A stretch of DNA of 64,000 nt from Petrosia ficiformis (GCA_947044365.1 OX345636.1:16417115-16481114); one strand, 5' to 3'. Shown: positions 25,647-38,293, counted from the stretch's first letter. Numbers and translations are program-made. The notes: generated by a model not told the origin, from the sequence alone.

Positions 25647-28600
25647 TTACTTGATGCTTTCATATTGATTGTCAATTGGGGGGTTACACTCATCATAAAT
25701 CACTGTAGTAGGTGATGTCGTGGGAACAGCATATGCTTCACATGCTTGTGTCTTCATATCGTCATCAGGTCTATATTAACAAAATACTAAAAGAGCTTGA
25801 ACATAGTAAAAATACCAGATCATACTTGATATCAGGTTCTTGTGTGTTAGGAGACATTACTTTATGAAGACTATATGGTTCACATGTTTGCATTTGAATG
25901 TAATCTTGTGACTCCTCTAAAGTCTCAAATTCTTTATTGCCTTTCTCACATTTCGTATTTTTTGTTTTCTTTCTAATTAGAATTATAACCACTGTAATCA
26001 CAACAACAGTGATGATTGTTATGATAAATAATAGAGTTATTACTATCCCAGCTGTGGCACCTGGGCCAATGCCATCATCATCTAATGTTCTCTTTCTTCC
26101 AGTAATTTCTGTATAGACATTCAAATTAACAGATCTTATCCTTTCAAAATGAAGTATGTATAAACTCTACGAAATGTCAATTGTACTATTCATAAAATAA
26201 TTATAATGACATAAAATTAATATCAGGTATATCTATTGCATCTGTTTACTGATGATAGTTGATGTGAGTTGATAGTTATGAATTCCATAGTAACTAATTA
26301 TTATGAATTTTAAAGTAAATATTATGATATCTTTGCATTCATAATGAAATATGTTCACATCATTTATATATACACTATACAGTTACACGTGAAGATAATT
26401 ACCTTCAGTTTTTTCCACTAGAATATTCCAGTCTCCTGGAACTGTAGAATATGGTGAGTATATTCTCACAACAAATATATAACAAGTATTAGATTGTAAT
26501 CCTGTAATAATAATTTCAGTCTCAGTGGTGTTAACATAAGAGATGTATCCATCAGTTAGAGTATTCATATTAGTATTAGAACACTCTCTATCAGAACTGA
26601 TATTGAATGCCACTTCATATGTATACATTATACTGTTATTACTACTAATAGCCTCCCAAGACAGTTCAACTGAAGTAGTAAAGACTTCAGCAAAGAGATC
26701 AATCAGTTCATTATCAACTGGATGAGAGAGAGTTGACTACATATATGCATGTAAGAGTTAACATTTATTCACTTACAAGTAAAGAACATGAACATTTCAC
26801 TGAAAACACCAGTTCCAATACTATTCATTGCTGCTATACTGATTGAGTATAAATTAAATCTATTGAGACCAGTGATCACAATATTAGTGGCTTCTGCATC
26901 GGTAGTAACTTTGTTTGGATTACTGTCATTAATAATATTATATTGTATAATATATCCAGTTATAATCCCATTACGTTTTGTACATTCCACTTCATTCCAT
27001 TCTACTCTAATAGATGTTGAATTTAGCACTACTGGAGGATATAATTCTGGTGTTCCAGGAGGAACTGATGGAATGAAAGAATATTTATTATGTTACTACA
27101 GTTATTATAATTAGTACAACCATTTTATATTCACTCACTGGTTTCATTCAACATTGCACTAACAAACTTCTCTATTCCTTTTCCTAGTATATTTTCTGGT
27201 TGTATACTGAGAGTGTACTCTAGTCCAGATGGCAAATTGTGTATGTCTATACTTGTTACTGTATTTTCAATGTATAGAGAAGATTTTACATCATCACATG
27301 TTGGAGTATAAACTAAAGTATAGCTATCTACTATACTAATGTTGGTAGTGTTCCAATTAATTCTGATGGATGTTGTGTTGATAGGTTCAGCATTTAAATA
27401 TGATATTTGTGGTACTGTGAATAGTCGAAGAGTAAACACAATAATTAAGATAATTGTAATTACTTACCATCTAATAGAACTATCACATCGTTAGATGCAG
27501 TTGATGGAAGGTCTCTATAAGCAAACAGACTAAATTGATAAATCATTCCTGGTGTGAGACCCTCTATTACATAATTCAATGTATTTTCATTAATTAATTT
27601 TGGATCTACTCCTGAATAATGAATGATATATCCTTCAACTACACCTAATGGAGGTACCCAGCTGATAGATACATTGGAGGAAGACAGTAACTTCACTGAA
27701 GCATTAGTTGGTGGACCTGAAGGAACTATAAAACAAGTTTTAAAAACGTTTTATAGAAGCATTATAATAAATTTTGTAATCAAACCTTGAAGAGAATAGT
27801 TAACTGAATCTACATATCCATTAACTGAATAAATACATGATGCTTTGGTACTAGCATTGAACGTTCCATTAACCTCTAGATAATGTCTGTAGGTCATACT
27901 AGCTTCATCTAACAACTCTGAATCCTCTAACTGATTACTAGGAGGTTGAAAACTCCAAGTAATCTCTGAAGGTTTAACTCTTGAAGTGAAGCAGTTCAAT
28001 TGTACTTCTTGAATGTTGTTTGAAGTCACAGATAATAATGTACCATTGATACCAATAATAGTAGCTATAGAATAAAATAAATGATTAATTTTATTGGCAG
28101 TGATGTATGTATTGTTTAATGTTTATCCTCATAAAGGTTTGTTATTTGTTGATGTTATATATATTTGTGCAAAAGTATGCAAACAAGGACAGGATTCTAC
28201 TAACACAGGATGTATAATAGTGTTCAACTAAATTAAATACACTGCTTCATTATAACTAGTGATGCACTGTAATTGGATTAGTAATTAGTATCAGTCAGTA
28301 TCGGCCATTACATTTAGTATCAGTATCGGTTATTTCTGATAGATGTAATCAATATTATAATAAAATTAATTAATGTAGTCATTTCTTGTAATTATAACAT
28401 CATTGATTGCTTTTATAATATTCATAATTATTGAGAAAATGTTCATTTTCATTGAAAGAATCAGAAACCAGAAGGTAGATATAATATCAGATCAGTATCG
28501 GTTATCGGCGCATATCTAAAGTAGTTAGCGGTTTATCGGAATATCGGTAAAATATCTTATCAATGTATCACTACATATAACCCTGCATAAGTACCTACAT

Positions 28601-30435
28601 CACTAAAAGCAAAAAACAAAGTAACTTTACTTATATAATTATACCACATTTGTTCGTTCCATTGCAATGTAGGGATGTCAAAACCCCAAACGAATGCTAA
28701 CGAAGTCATGGCTATTAGAATATTTATATATTAGCGATTTTGTAATGAACACTGGTACCACTTTTCTGGTTGTTTCTCCATATGAGATCATGAAATATTG
28801 TTATGATTATAATTATAGACTGATATGGAAAAGGAAGTATGTCATAGGGTGTCATGTAGTTGGGGTTACTCAATGATGCTCAGATTGGAACCCTAACTAC
28901 ATGAGACCTATGCTATATTATCATAATACTTAGTATAACAATGAACAATTTATTAGGTTTCAGCATCAACATTTTAAACAAACAGCATACCATATTGTTA
29001 TGGTCATATACTGATGTATTTGTTCTCACTCAAGCAAACATGAAAAATATTATTGTATACTGTGGTTTGTATAAGTATTATACACTAGTTTGTTTGGATA
29101 ATATAGCTACAATACTATGAAATAAACAAACACTTTTCTAATCCTTTGCATTATAAATTGTTTATCGATGCATTCATCAATTTAATATGTGTTACAATAA
29201 TAAACTAACATTGTAGTCTAGCAGTTACATATCCAGGAGCTCCCAAAAGATCATAATATCCTCTTACTTCTATGATATAATCTCTTTCTCGTAATAATCC
29301 ACTCACTACAAATTCCGTCACAGATTCATTATTAACTTGATGTGTAATTGTAGTGAGATTACTACTTGTTATATTAATGATATATCCATTGACAAAACTT
29401 GTTGATATATTCCAGAATATTCTAATAGCAGTAGCATTGATATCATCATAATTCACAATTGGAATGTCATCTGGAGCTGTGAAATTGTATTTATCAAATG
29501 TATAATTATATTCAATATAATAAACACACCTCTTATATCTGTCATTAATGGAATTATTTGTGTAGATTCAAACATAGCTCCACATTTAAATTGATGATGA
29601 GTAAATTCAGAATTTGTTGCATTCCAATTAATAGGTAATGAATACTGATACGTCTCCTCACTAAGATGGAGGTAATATGGTGTACCACATGATATACCAT
29701 CTTGATTACCACAATCTTCAGATGTATTAAACTTAATTTCTGGTACTAATCTTGTTGGAGGAACCCCAGATGTGATCATATTTACTATGTATTGTTGAAG
29801 AACTACATTGACATCAAGTGGTGGTGTTATAGAGCAATTCTCAATGATTGGAGTGGCTAAAATAATAACAATAATAATTATGATAAGAGTAAAAATGGGA
29901 AGATATATTGAAATGGAGTGAGGCTGCAGAATTATATTATTATATAGATTTAATTTCAAGCAACTCACATGAATCTAAGAAATTATTATATTCCTCATTG
30001 GTTAATATTCTAGCACTAATACAGCTTCCATCGATGCAACAAGTATACTTTCCATTTCTACTTGATGAAAAATTATTCAGTGTGAAAAAAGTAAGATATC
30101 CATTCCCAATCACACACTGAACAACACCACTGTCACATGCCACATTTTCTCCATTGTTGTTCATCAAAGTACCTGCTGTAGACATGCTTCCTTTTCTAAA
30201 ACAGGTAATTCCACTATCAGCACCATTATCAATATCTTCTTTATTAAACACAGTATTACTACCATAGCAAGTGTTAGACATCATTAAATACATTTCTGTG
30301 GAAAGCATAATACAAACAGCTTCATCTTTCATGCACTTGACTCTTACCAGACTCAGGAGAGCATTGAGAATCAACTCTCCTGCTGACAAGAAAAATGATC
30401 AGCATCCCTAACACCTTGATCCACAGACATTTCAT
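25647..30435 (-). CDS. Gene B: Ig/FN3 receptor with tyrosine-motif tail, 11 exons, 943 aa
   Basis: Exons: 30348-30435, 29969-30295, 29530-29856, 29210-29476, 27786-28064, 27468-27725, 27139-27414, 26777-27064, 26403-26717, 25826-26108, 25647-25770. All join in frame (2832 nt). The first ten exons match gene A domain by domain: signal peptide (MKCLWIKVLGMLIIF), two Cys-rich modules (30-247), FN3, Ig-like, four FN3s, then a TM helix about residues 825-850 (TLLFIITIITVVVITVVIIL). After the TM, exon 10 reads on into a basic and then acidic tail, and exon 11 closes it. No phosphatase domain exists in the gene or within 3 kb downstream. The roughly 90-residue tail has tyrosines in QDYIQM, EPYSLH, EAYAVP, VIYDEC and NQYESI. 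YIQM fits the PI3K-type YxxM pattern and YAVP fits YxxP, so SH2 docking is plausible. The likely role is a cell-surface receptor, ligand unknown. It is nearly identical to gene C. Confidence 0.87.
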
Positions 30436-30873
30436 ACTGCTTTATTCTGTTCCAAATGCACCAATGCAGATGTAGATCTCGCTGTAAAGTTGGTCCACGA
30501 CCTTTGACCCATTAATAATATTCATAGGCAATAACCGTGCCAATTTTTAACCTTTTAGTGATTGAATATTACTTAAACTTTTAGTGGATTGAATATTCAC
30601 TATCAGTCAAAACATTTAGGCCCAATAATTATACCCCCGGGTGGGTGTAGCTTCCAAAAGATACAGAATTGAACCAGATTGTATGCAGCAAGAAGCTGGC
30701 AAGACTAGAAACCGATTGGAGTTTCAACTACCCCTCCCCCTAGTACAACCTTATTAAACAAAGCACATTATCAAGCAAAATAAGGACAAAGGCGCAATAA
30801 CACTAGTCATACTTACCTTTCCTTTAAGAAGCTCACGAGAAAAACAGATTTTCTTTTTGTAACTAGTGAAAGT
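30436..30873 (-). promoter_or_regulatory. 5' flank of gene B, shared almost unchanged with genes C and D
   Basis: The roughly 430 bases upstream of the start codon are almost the same as 37856-38293 (gene C) and 60839-61268 (gene D). They include TTGACCCATTAATAATATTC and a CCCGGGTGGGTGTAG block. The promoter should lie here. I cannot assign a TATA box or start site with confidence. Gene D lacks a short stretch (CACCAATG) present near the start codon in B and C. Confidence 0.45.
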
Positions 30874-31130
30874 ATACGGAAGCCCTTAGCGACATTCTCG
30901 TTCATGTTCTTGTTTATGTTCGAGCACATCTCGTATTGGTTGTGTCATGCACTAGCAAAATGAAGCGTGGGTGTAAAAATAAGGCGTGGCCACAAATTAA
31001 ACCATACTCAAACAACATGGATGATAACCTTAACGATCCCAGGGCCTAAACTGAGGGCTCCGCCCCCCAGACCCCCCCAGTTTGTCAGGAACGAGAACAT
31101 GAACGAGAATGTCGCTAAGGGCTTCCGTAT
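30874..31130. mobile_element. 257-bp MITE with ATACGGAAGCCC terminal inverted repeats
   Basis: The ends are ATACGGAAGCCCTTAGCGAC and its reverse complement, with about 36 bp of terminal repeat. The interior contains a GC-rich GGGCTCCGCCCCCCAG tract. Copies: 37600-37855 (upstream of C), 61269-61525 (upstream of D), a truncated copy at 22351-22490, and related interior sequence in the foldback at 59050-59441. The same insertion upstream of B, C and D shows that these flanks were copied together. Confidence 0.8.
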
Positions 31131-31516
31131 CAATCAGCTCGTCTTCTGCATGGCTTTTGCTGTTTTAAATTATAATTAAAAAGGGAATTTCCCTAACCTT
31201 TCATCATGCAAACACGTGTGTGGCAGCTGTTTGTGGTTAGCAAAAGTAAACAGTGATCATGAACAGGCGATGTCAGGAAAAAGATCATCAAATTATAATA
31301 ATTCAATAAGAAGTTACTTTAGTAAAAAAAAGCAGACTAGGTATAATGTATAAATAAAAAGATTATTATTAATAAACATGATTAGATTTTGTTGTTGCAC
31401 CTCCTGTATGGCAAATTAAGTTTATCAGTATTAAAATGGGCGTAAATATGCTTGGTAGTGTGAAAAAGATAAGAAATCCATTCTCAATCTCACACTGAAC
31501 AAAATAAACGGCACAT
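31131..31516. other. Receptor-derived debris between the MITE and the truncated N-terminal gene
   Basis: On the minus strand 31369-31500 retains a broken piece of receptor exon 2 (frame with QTVKCAVYFVQCEIENG). The rest is AT-rich, with no gene seen. The same stretch lies behind the exon-2 relic near 61790-61880. Confidence 0.5.
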
Positions 31517-32296
31517 TTAACAGTTTGTCCATTTGGGTGCTTCAGTATACCTGCTACAGACACACTGCCCTTCCAGTGATTCTAATATGAGCACCACTAT
31601 CAATATCTTCTTTATTAAACACATAGATGTGATCATATTTACTATGTATTGTTGAGGAGCTACAGTGATATCAAGTGGTGGTGTTATAGAGCAACTCTCA
31701 ATGACTGGAAAGGCTAAAATAGGAACAGAATAATAATTATAATGAAATGTAGTGATGATGTAGAATATTATAATTTGTGTAGATTTAACTTCAAGCAACT
31801 CACATAAATTTAAGAAAGCATTATAACTATTATTCGTATATATTCTAGCACTAATAGAACTTCCATCGATGCAACAAGTATACTTTCCATCATTGGTTTG
31901 TGGAAAGTCCGGTTGTGTGAACAAAATTAGAAATCCACTTCCAAGTTTGCACTGAACAAAACCATTGCCACAATTAACAGTTCCTCCTCCATTTGGTTTC
32001 TTCAGTATACCTGTTGTAGACATACTTCCCTTTCTAAAACAGGTGATTCCACTATTAGCACTATCAATATCTTCTTGATTAAATACAGTATTGTTACCAT
32101 AGCAAGTGTTTGACATCATTAAATACATTTCTGTGGAAAGTAATGCCTTATAATATAATCGGCTAACTTGATTTTTTTCATGCACCTTAACATTATGTTA
32201 ACATGGACTCTTACCAGACTCAGGAGAGCATTGACAGTAAACACTCCCACTCACTTGAAAAATGATTAACATTTTGATCCACAGACGGCACTCCAT
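31517..32296 (-). pseudogene. Truncated receptor N-terminus (arm 1), open for 201 codons
   Basis: Exons 32215-32296, 31804-32130 and 31517-31713 join in frame (606 nt). They give the signal peptide, the complete first Cys-rich module and the first third of the second module, up to NMITS. The sequence then switches into a fragment of another exon 2 read in a different frame, ending EAPKWTNC. The product would be secreted, with no FN3, TM or tail. Most simply it is a pseudogene made by a deletion-fusion. A short secreted decoy is possible. The arm 2 twin has a 2-bp difference at the fusion and stops earlier. Confidence 0.6.
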
Positions 32297-32571
32297 GTTG
32301 CTCTATTCTACTGAAAGATGAACCAATACAGTTATTTCATAATAAACTAGATGTGCATAAAATCGCGTGACTGACGGGAAAAAAATGGTGGACTTTACTG
32401 ATACTGTGAAGTTGAACTGCATTAGCTTTGTTTATTATAGGTCTATTTTTTAGCTGACTGAAGTGTTTAAAAGATGATTTTTTTGTATGACAGACAGATG
32501 GACAGAACCCTTGTGCAGCATCTTGGTGATAATGTCCAATGGATGTGTTTAAGGAAAAATACATTAAATTA

Positions 32572-35390
32572 ATGGTGGTCCTACAAGTGGATTCACCTGT
32601 ATTAGAAAAGGAAGTATATCTCAGGCTTGAAACTGTAATAACGTTTTAGATATTCCTAAATTAATTATCCATACTGCTGGTATGAACCTATAATGATTTC
32701 TTATAATCATGTGTGTTGCTTGAAGTTAAATCTATACAATAATATAATTCTACAGCATCACTCCATTTCAATATATCTTCATTATACTTAGCATTTTTAT
32801 ATATCGTTACTATTTTAGACACTCCAATCATTGAGAACACAAATAACTCCATTAATAACAACTATAAGAGGTGTGTGTATTTGAATTATGACTATGTATT
32901 TAATAACATTTTCAAATAATTATAATTGATTTCACAGCTCCAGATAACATTCCAATTGTTAATTTTGATTATATCAGTGTTACTACTATTAGAATATTCT
33001 GGAATATATCAACATGTTTTGTCAATGGATATATCATTAATATAACAAGTACTAATCTCACTACAATCGTACATCAAGTGAATAGTGAATGATTCATAAC
33101 TTCTAGACTATACAGTTAATTATTTAATTGATGGATACATAGATAAATAATTTACAATGAAAAGGTGGTTGTTACTTCATAAATGTATAGTATTATAGCT
33201 ATATTATCCTAAGAAACTAGTATAATACTTATACAAACACAGAATACAAACATTATTGTCATGTTTGAGTGAGAACAAATACAGCAGCATATAACCATAA
33301 CAATTCCTATACAGCTAACATATCATATAGAGACTATGATTATAAACATAACATTATTTCATGATGCAGAAACCACCTGTGTACCTTTTTAATAGCAATG
33401 ATAAAATGACCTTGTTTGCATACCTTTTGGGTTTTTAGTTGACATCCCTGCATTGAGATAGTATAAACAAAGGAGGTGTAATGAAGTAAGTAAAGTTACT
33501 TTGTTTTTTGGTTTCTGAGTGAAATACATGTGTATGTAGGTGAGTGGCTTGTTTAATTTAGTTGAACACATTTGGCCTTAATTATACCTCCTGCATTATT
33601 ACCATTATGAGATTGTTTGCATACTTTTCCACAAAATATATCATGAAAGATAAACAATGCATAGTTTTGAAATAGACGAATGGATAAAATTAATTATACT
33701 CATTTATTTCTATAGCTCCTATTATTGGCATCATTGTTACACTATTATCAGTGACTTCAAGCAACATTCAAGAAGTACAATTGAACCGGGGTCACTGAAA
33801 CCCAAACTTTTGTGGGCAGCAAGTCGCCACAGCCCCTTCAACCCCCATTAACGGGGGGACACTGCCCTTTAAAATTCCCCCTGTACTCGTTATTTAGGCG
33901 AAAGGGTGGCCGGAAAGCCATCAACCATTTTAGCCATTTTCATGGGCTTGTGCCTGACAACAATTACAAACATTTGGAGTGCTTTGTAATGGTAGGAACA
34001 CACTCCAAACTGCGTATGGGTCAAATGTCACATATATGTGACATCACTGCTCTAAGTGTTAATTAATAGACTCAGACAATAGAGAATGAAGATGGTTCAA
34101 ACACATGTAAGTTACTAAGATGACTCGTATGCAAATCCCATCATAATTATTAAAACAGTTTGATTCATAATTAGATTGAAAAAAATGTCATGTATTTTAT
34201 AATTGTGTTTGTTAATGTATTATAATTATACTGCATTATAATTATACATAGAGGCTAGTTGGCTATCATTCATGATGCTGCGTTGGAAGTATATAGTAGT
34301 AGAAGGTACTACAGAAATTGTGTTTCATATTAAAGGTACAACTGGCAACAGAAGAATCAGAATATGAAAAGACCCCAAGGCAAGAACAATTTCGGGGTAT
34401 TTTAATTCTTGAACATGATTGAAACTTTATTTGCTTTATGTTAAGTTATTAAGTCAAATCACACCTGATCAAGGAGATATTTCTAACAAATGGCAGAATC
34501 TTTTCTAGAGATGAATCGCAGCATGAAATTCATACCATGTTAGTATTGAACTTGAATCTCTTGGTGCATATTTATTATCTTATTTATTTGTCCTCTGATT
34601 AAATTACATATGAAATAATGTGTGTTTTGCAGGTTTATATTGTTTTGTTATATATACCATACTATAGCTAAAGGTAATACTAAAGGTATTAAAAAGGTGT
34701 CCAAAATCCAGAAGAAATAAATACACTCTGTAACATAAATTATATCTGTTTATTATCGAATACATTAATTTTGTGCACTGTATTATTACATTGTAGCTGA
34801 AAAATGAAGTGTTAGTGTAATAGGAGAATATCCCAATTACATACATACATGTACATGCACCATTAATCAATGTAAGTTTATTGCTTTAGAGTACTAATCA
34901 ATAGGAGATAGATTTTTCATACACTGACATTCAAACTTATAGGGTTCCTAGTTGTACACTGCAAGTAAACAGTACACACAGTGAATACATCATATACACA
35001 TACAATCCACACAAACACAGTACACACCCAAGACAGCATAATGAAACTGTACCTCACATTAATAATATATTTTTACCATTCATTGATACTGGTAGTTGTT
35101 CAGGTATATATTGTAATGCTATAGAATAATGTATGGCAGAGGGAGTGGTGGATGTATGTATTTCAAGCTACAAAGGCAGGAGCTACATGTCACTACACTA
35201 GTAAGTATACATTTGTTTATATATAGCAGATGAGAGTATGTGATGTATATATATTGAAAGATTGAATTTGATAGATCAGTATCATAATTAGTACTTTTCA
35301 CTTCCCCAGAACCAAAATGACACAATTCATGAAGTTATTTTGATGTATTTGCACTCTAACCTTCAGTTCCATGATTGACTGTCATCACTT
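32572..35390 (+). pseudogene. Second copy of the decayed receptor phosphatase paralogue
   Basis: The order of remnants matches 18225-21060: parts of exons 2-5, a transposon remnant, then D1 catalytic-exon tail (about 34070-34105), D1 (34250-34400), linker (34465-34545), D2 start (34800-34870), D2 tail (about 35130-35205) and final exon (about 35305-35385). It is broken in the same places, so it was already dead when duplicated. It lies inside the palindrome spacer. Confidence 0.8.
33786..34058. mobile_element. Truncated piggyBac-like element remnant, copy 2
   Basis: It is the same as 19463-19735 except for small changes (the end reads CTCTAAGTG before TTAA). It is truncated on the left at CCGGGGTCACTG. 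Confidence 0.55.
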
Positions 35391-35683
35391 TTTATTAAAG
35401 AAGGGTGGATATTTGTATTAAAGTATCACAAGTTTGTATTAAAGCATTATAAGTTTAATCTTGCATACTATTTCTTACCATATTAACATTGATTTATTAA
35501 CTTTATTATTAATTTTTATAAAAATAAAAAATTAAAAAGTATATGCTATTTGCACTGGCTCAATAAGTTAAATTGTGTCTTAATTAAACACCACTTTCAA
35601 ATAACAACCGAACATAAGTATCACTTCTTTGTGTTTTGCCTTTACTCTAGCTATATATACTTATGTAGGGTTGTTATGTAGAA

Positions 35684-36061
35684 GTGGTATTAAATTTTGT
35701 TTGCCCACAAGCGTGCTACGAAAAATTATCAAACATTCATTTCATGAAATCAATGAAATTTTACAATGAATACAAGTGGCCAATTTTTAGAATTTGTACA
35801 CACTGTAATGAAACTCATATCATCATTGAAGCTAAATCACTTGATATAACCAATCAACAATCATGTAAAATCAATAAAACAACGAAAGATCAGAGTGACA
35901 ATCGCACAACAAGCAGACATCATCCGGGCATGCTTCATCAGGATGGTAAGTGTCTAACGACTTCTGTGGGCTTACAAATCGACGGTAGAGTGGCAGGTAG
36001 GTCTAGTCTCGCGAGCCAGCCCCTTTGCTCCTCAAGCGAAGGGGCTGGCTTGCGAGACTAA
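35684..36061 (+). CDS. Second copy of the unrecognised 125-codon ORF
   Basis: The translation is identical to 21342-21719, including the foldback element at 36004-36060 in its last third. Coding status is doubtful, as for the first copy. Confidence 0.25.
   Translation: MVLNFVCPQACYEKLSNIHFMKSMKFYNEYKWPIFRICTHCNETHIIIEAKSLDITNQQSCKINKTTKDQSDNRTTSRHHPGMLHQDGKCLTTSVGLQIDGRVAGRSSLASQPLCSSSEGAGLRD
36004..36060. repeat. 57-bp GC-rich foldback element, copy 2
   Basis: Same sequence and arms (TAGTCTCGCGAGCCAG) as 21662-21718. It sits about 20 bp from the right edge of the direct repeat. Confidence 0.8.
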
Positions 36062-36080
36062 GGTTGGTCATCGTCGACTT

Positions 36081-36411
36081 TTTCTGTTTCACACTCTTTT
36101 TCAAACAAGTCGTCATTTTTATCAACGTTTATAGTGCTCTTTTGTCTTTTGAAAGATAAATTTCGCCGTTTGAGAACAGGGCTAGACATTCGAAGCTGCC
36201 CCGAAATCAGAGGAATAGCGAAACGTGGTGGTGGTTTCTTCAATGACGTCACTTCGTTTTTATAGTAACTGTGATGTGCAGATTGCTATGAGGTTGGGCA
36301 CTGCTCTGATATAGAGTCACCTCCCTCTCGGGCGCTAAGCGCCATCGGGATCGGTGACTGTAAATCGATAAAGCAATCCTAGGGGTGTTATAACTATTAC
36401 ATGATCTGCAT
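36081..36411. other. Unique part of the palindrome spacer
   Basis: This is the only part of the spacer with no copy elsewhere in the window. On the minus strand 36058-36252 is open for 64 codons with no upstream ATG and a lysine/serine-rich composition. A consensus CRE palindrome, TGACGTCA, lies at about 36243-36250. A GC-rich imperfect hairpin (CTCGGGCGCTAAGCGCC) lies near 36328. It could be the 5' end of a lost gene, with a promoter. Confidence 0.35.
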
Positions 36412-36440
36412 TGGTGCATCTTTCAGTAGAATAGAGCAAC

Positions 36441-37124
36441 ATGGAGTGCCGTCTGTGGATCAAAATGTTAATCATTTTTCAAGTGAGTGGGAGTGTTTAC
36501 TGTCAATGCTCTCCTGAGTCTGGTAAGAGTCCATGTTAACATAATGTTAAGGTGCATGAAAAAAATCAAGTTAGCCGATTATATTATAAGGCATTACTTT
36601 CCACAGAAATGTATTTAATGATGTCAAACACTTGCTATGGTAACAATACTGTATTTAATCAAGAAGATATTGATAGTGCTAATAGTGGAATCACCTGTTT
36701 TAGAAAGGGAAGTATGTCTACAACAGGTATACTGAAGAAACCAAATGGAGGAGGAACTGTTAATTGTGGCAATGGTTTTGTTCAGTGCAAACTTGGAAGT
36801 GGATTTCTAATTTTGTTCACACAACCGGACTTTCCACAAACCAATGATGGAAAGTATACTTGTTGCATCGATGGAAGTTCTATTAGTGCTAGAATATATA
36901 CGAATAATAGTTATAATGCTTTCTTAAATTTATGTGAGTTGCTTGAAGTTAAATCTACACAAATTATAATATTCTACATCATCACTACATTTCATTATAA
37001 TTATTATTCTGTTCCTATTTTAGCCTTTCCAGTCATTGAGAGTTGCTCTATAACACCACCACTTGATATCACTGTAGCTCCTCAACAATACATAGTAAAT
37101 ATCATCACATCTACATGTGTTTAA
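36441..37124 (+). pseudogene. Truncated receptor N-terminus (arm 2), open for 169 codons
   Basis: Exons 36441-36522, 36607-36933 and 37024-37124 join in frame (510 nt). They give a signal peptide, the first Cys-rich module and 33 residues of the second, ending ITSTCV and a stop. Downstream, 37115-37350 continues the exon-2 debris seen in arm 1. Splice sites and the start codon are intact, so a small secreted protein could be made. It is more likely a relic of the deletion that fused two receptor copies. Confidence 0.6.
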
Positions 37125-37599
37125 TAAAGAAGATATTGATAGTGGTGCTCATATTAGAATCACTGGAAGGGCAGTGTGTCTGTAGCAAGCACCCAAATGG
37201 ACAAACTGTTAAATGTGCCGTTTATTTTGTTCAGTGTGAGATTGAGAATGGATTTCTTATCTTTTTCACACTACCAAGCATATTTACGCCCATTTTAATA
37301 CTGATAAACTTAATTTGCCATACAGGAGGTGCAACAACAAAAATCTAATCATGTTTATTAATAATAATCTTTTTATTTATACATTATACCTAGTCTGCTT
37401 TTTTTTACTAAAGTAACTTCTTATTGAATTATTATAATTTGATGATCTTTTTCCTGACATCGCCTGTTCATGATCACTGTTTACTTTTGCTAACCACAAA
37501 CAGCTGCCACACACGTGTTTGCATGATGAAAGGTTAGGGAAATTCCCTTTTTAATTATAATTTAAAACAGCAAAAGCCATGCAGAAGACGAGCTAATTG

Positions 37600-37855
37600 A
37601 TACGGAAGCCCTTAGCGACATTCTCGTTCATGTTCTCGTTCCTGACAAACTGGGGGGTCTGGGGGGCGGAGCCCCCAGTTTAGGCCCTGGGATCGTTAAG
37701 GTTATCATCCATGTTGTTTGAGTATGGTTTAATTTGTGGCCACGCCTTATTTTTACACCCACGCTTCATTTTGCTAGTGCATGACACAACCAATACGAGA
37801 TGTGCTCGAACATAAACAAGAACATGAACGAGAATGTCGCTAAGGGCTTCCGTAT
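37600..37855. mobile_element. ATACGGAAGCCC MITE upstream of gene C
   Basis: This is the mirror copy of 30874-31130, with both terminal inverted repeats present. It lies about 440 bp upstream of the gene C start codon. Confidence 0.8.
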
Positions 37856-38293
37856 ACTTTCACTAGTTACAAAAAGAAAATCTGTTTTTCTCGTGAGCTT
37901 CTTAAAGGAAAGGTAAGTATGACTAGTGTTATTGCGCCTTTGTCCTTATTTTGCTTGATAATGTGCTTTGTTTAATAAGGTTGTACTAGGGGGAGGGGTA
38001 GTTGAAACTCCAATCGGTTTCTAGTCTTGCCAGCTTCTTGCTGCATACAATCTGGTTCAATTCTGTATCTTTTGGAAGCTACACCCACCCGGGGGTATAA
38101 TTATTGGGCCTAAATGTTTTGACTGATAGTGAATATTCAATCCACTAAAAGTTTAAGTAATATTCAATCACTAAAAGGTTAAAAATTGGCACGGTTATTG
38201 CCTATGAATATTATTAATGGGTCAAAGGTCGTGGACCAACTTTACAGCGAGATCTACATCTGCATTGGTGCATTTGGAACAGAATAAAGCAGT
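37856..38293 (+). promoter_or_regulatory. 5' flank of gene C
   Basis: It is the mirror of 30436-30873. Genes B and C therefore point away from each other and should share the same promoter sequence. No core element can be named with confidence. Confidence 0.45.

Larger units (their letters stand above)
22589..32325. repeat. Palindrome arm 1 (about 9.7 kb), inverted relative to 36412-46133
   Basis: Positions pair as x + y = about 68722 over the outer part (for example 22589 with 46133, and stop codons 25647 with 43075). The sum drifts to 68729 at the start codons and about 68737 at the inner edge, so only small indels separate the arms. The arm carries gene B, its alternative tail exon, several foldbacks, a MITE and a truncated receptor N-terminus. 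Scattered substitutions between the arms show that these are two real but very close copies, or two haplotypes joined by assembly. Confidence 0.88.
31624..36080. repeat. Direct-repeat copy 2 (about 4.46 kb), partner 17278-21738
   Basis: It is a copy of gene A's 5' part plus the decayed phosphatase paralogue. It spans the inner end of palindrome arm 1 and most of the palindrome spacer. Differences from copy 1 include a 21-bp deletion next to the piggyBac-like remnant (near 33786) and scattered substitutions. Confidence 0.85.

Noticed and set aside
29908..30120. Plus-strand 70-codon frame, repeated at 38609-38821 (minus) and 60311-60523 (plus)
   Set aside because: It is the antisense shadow of receptor exon 2.
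30967..31179. Frame with proline-rich GPKLRAPPPRPPQF
   Set aside because: It lies inside the MITE; the prolines come from the GC-rich centre of the element.
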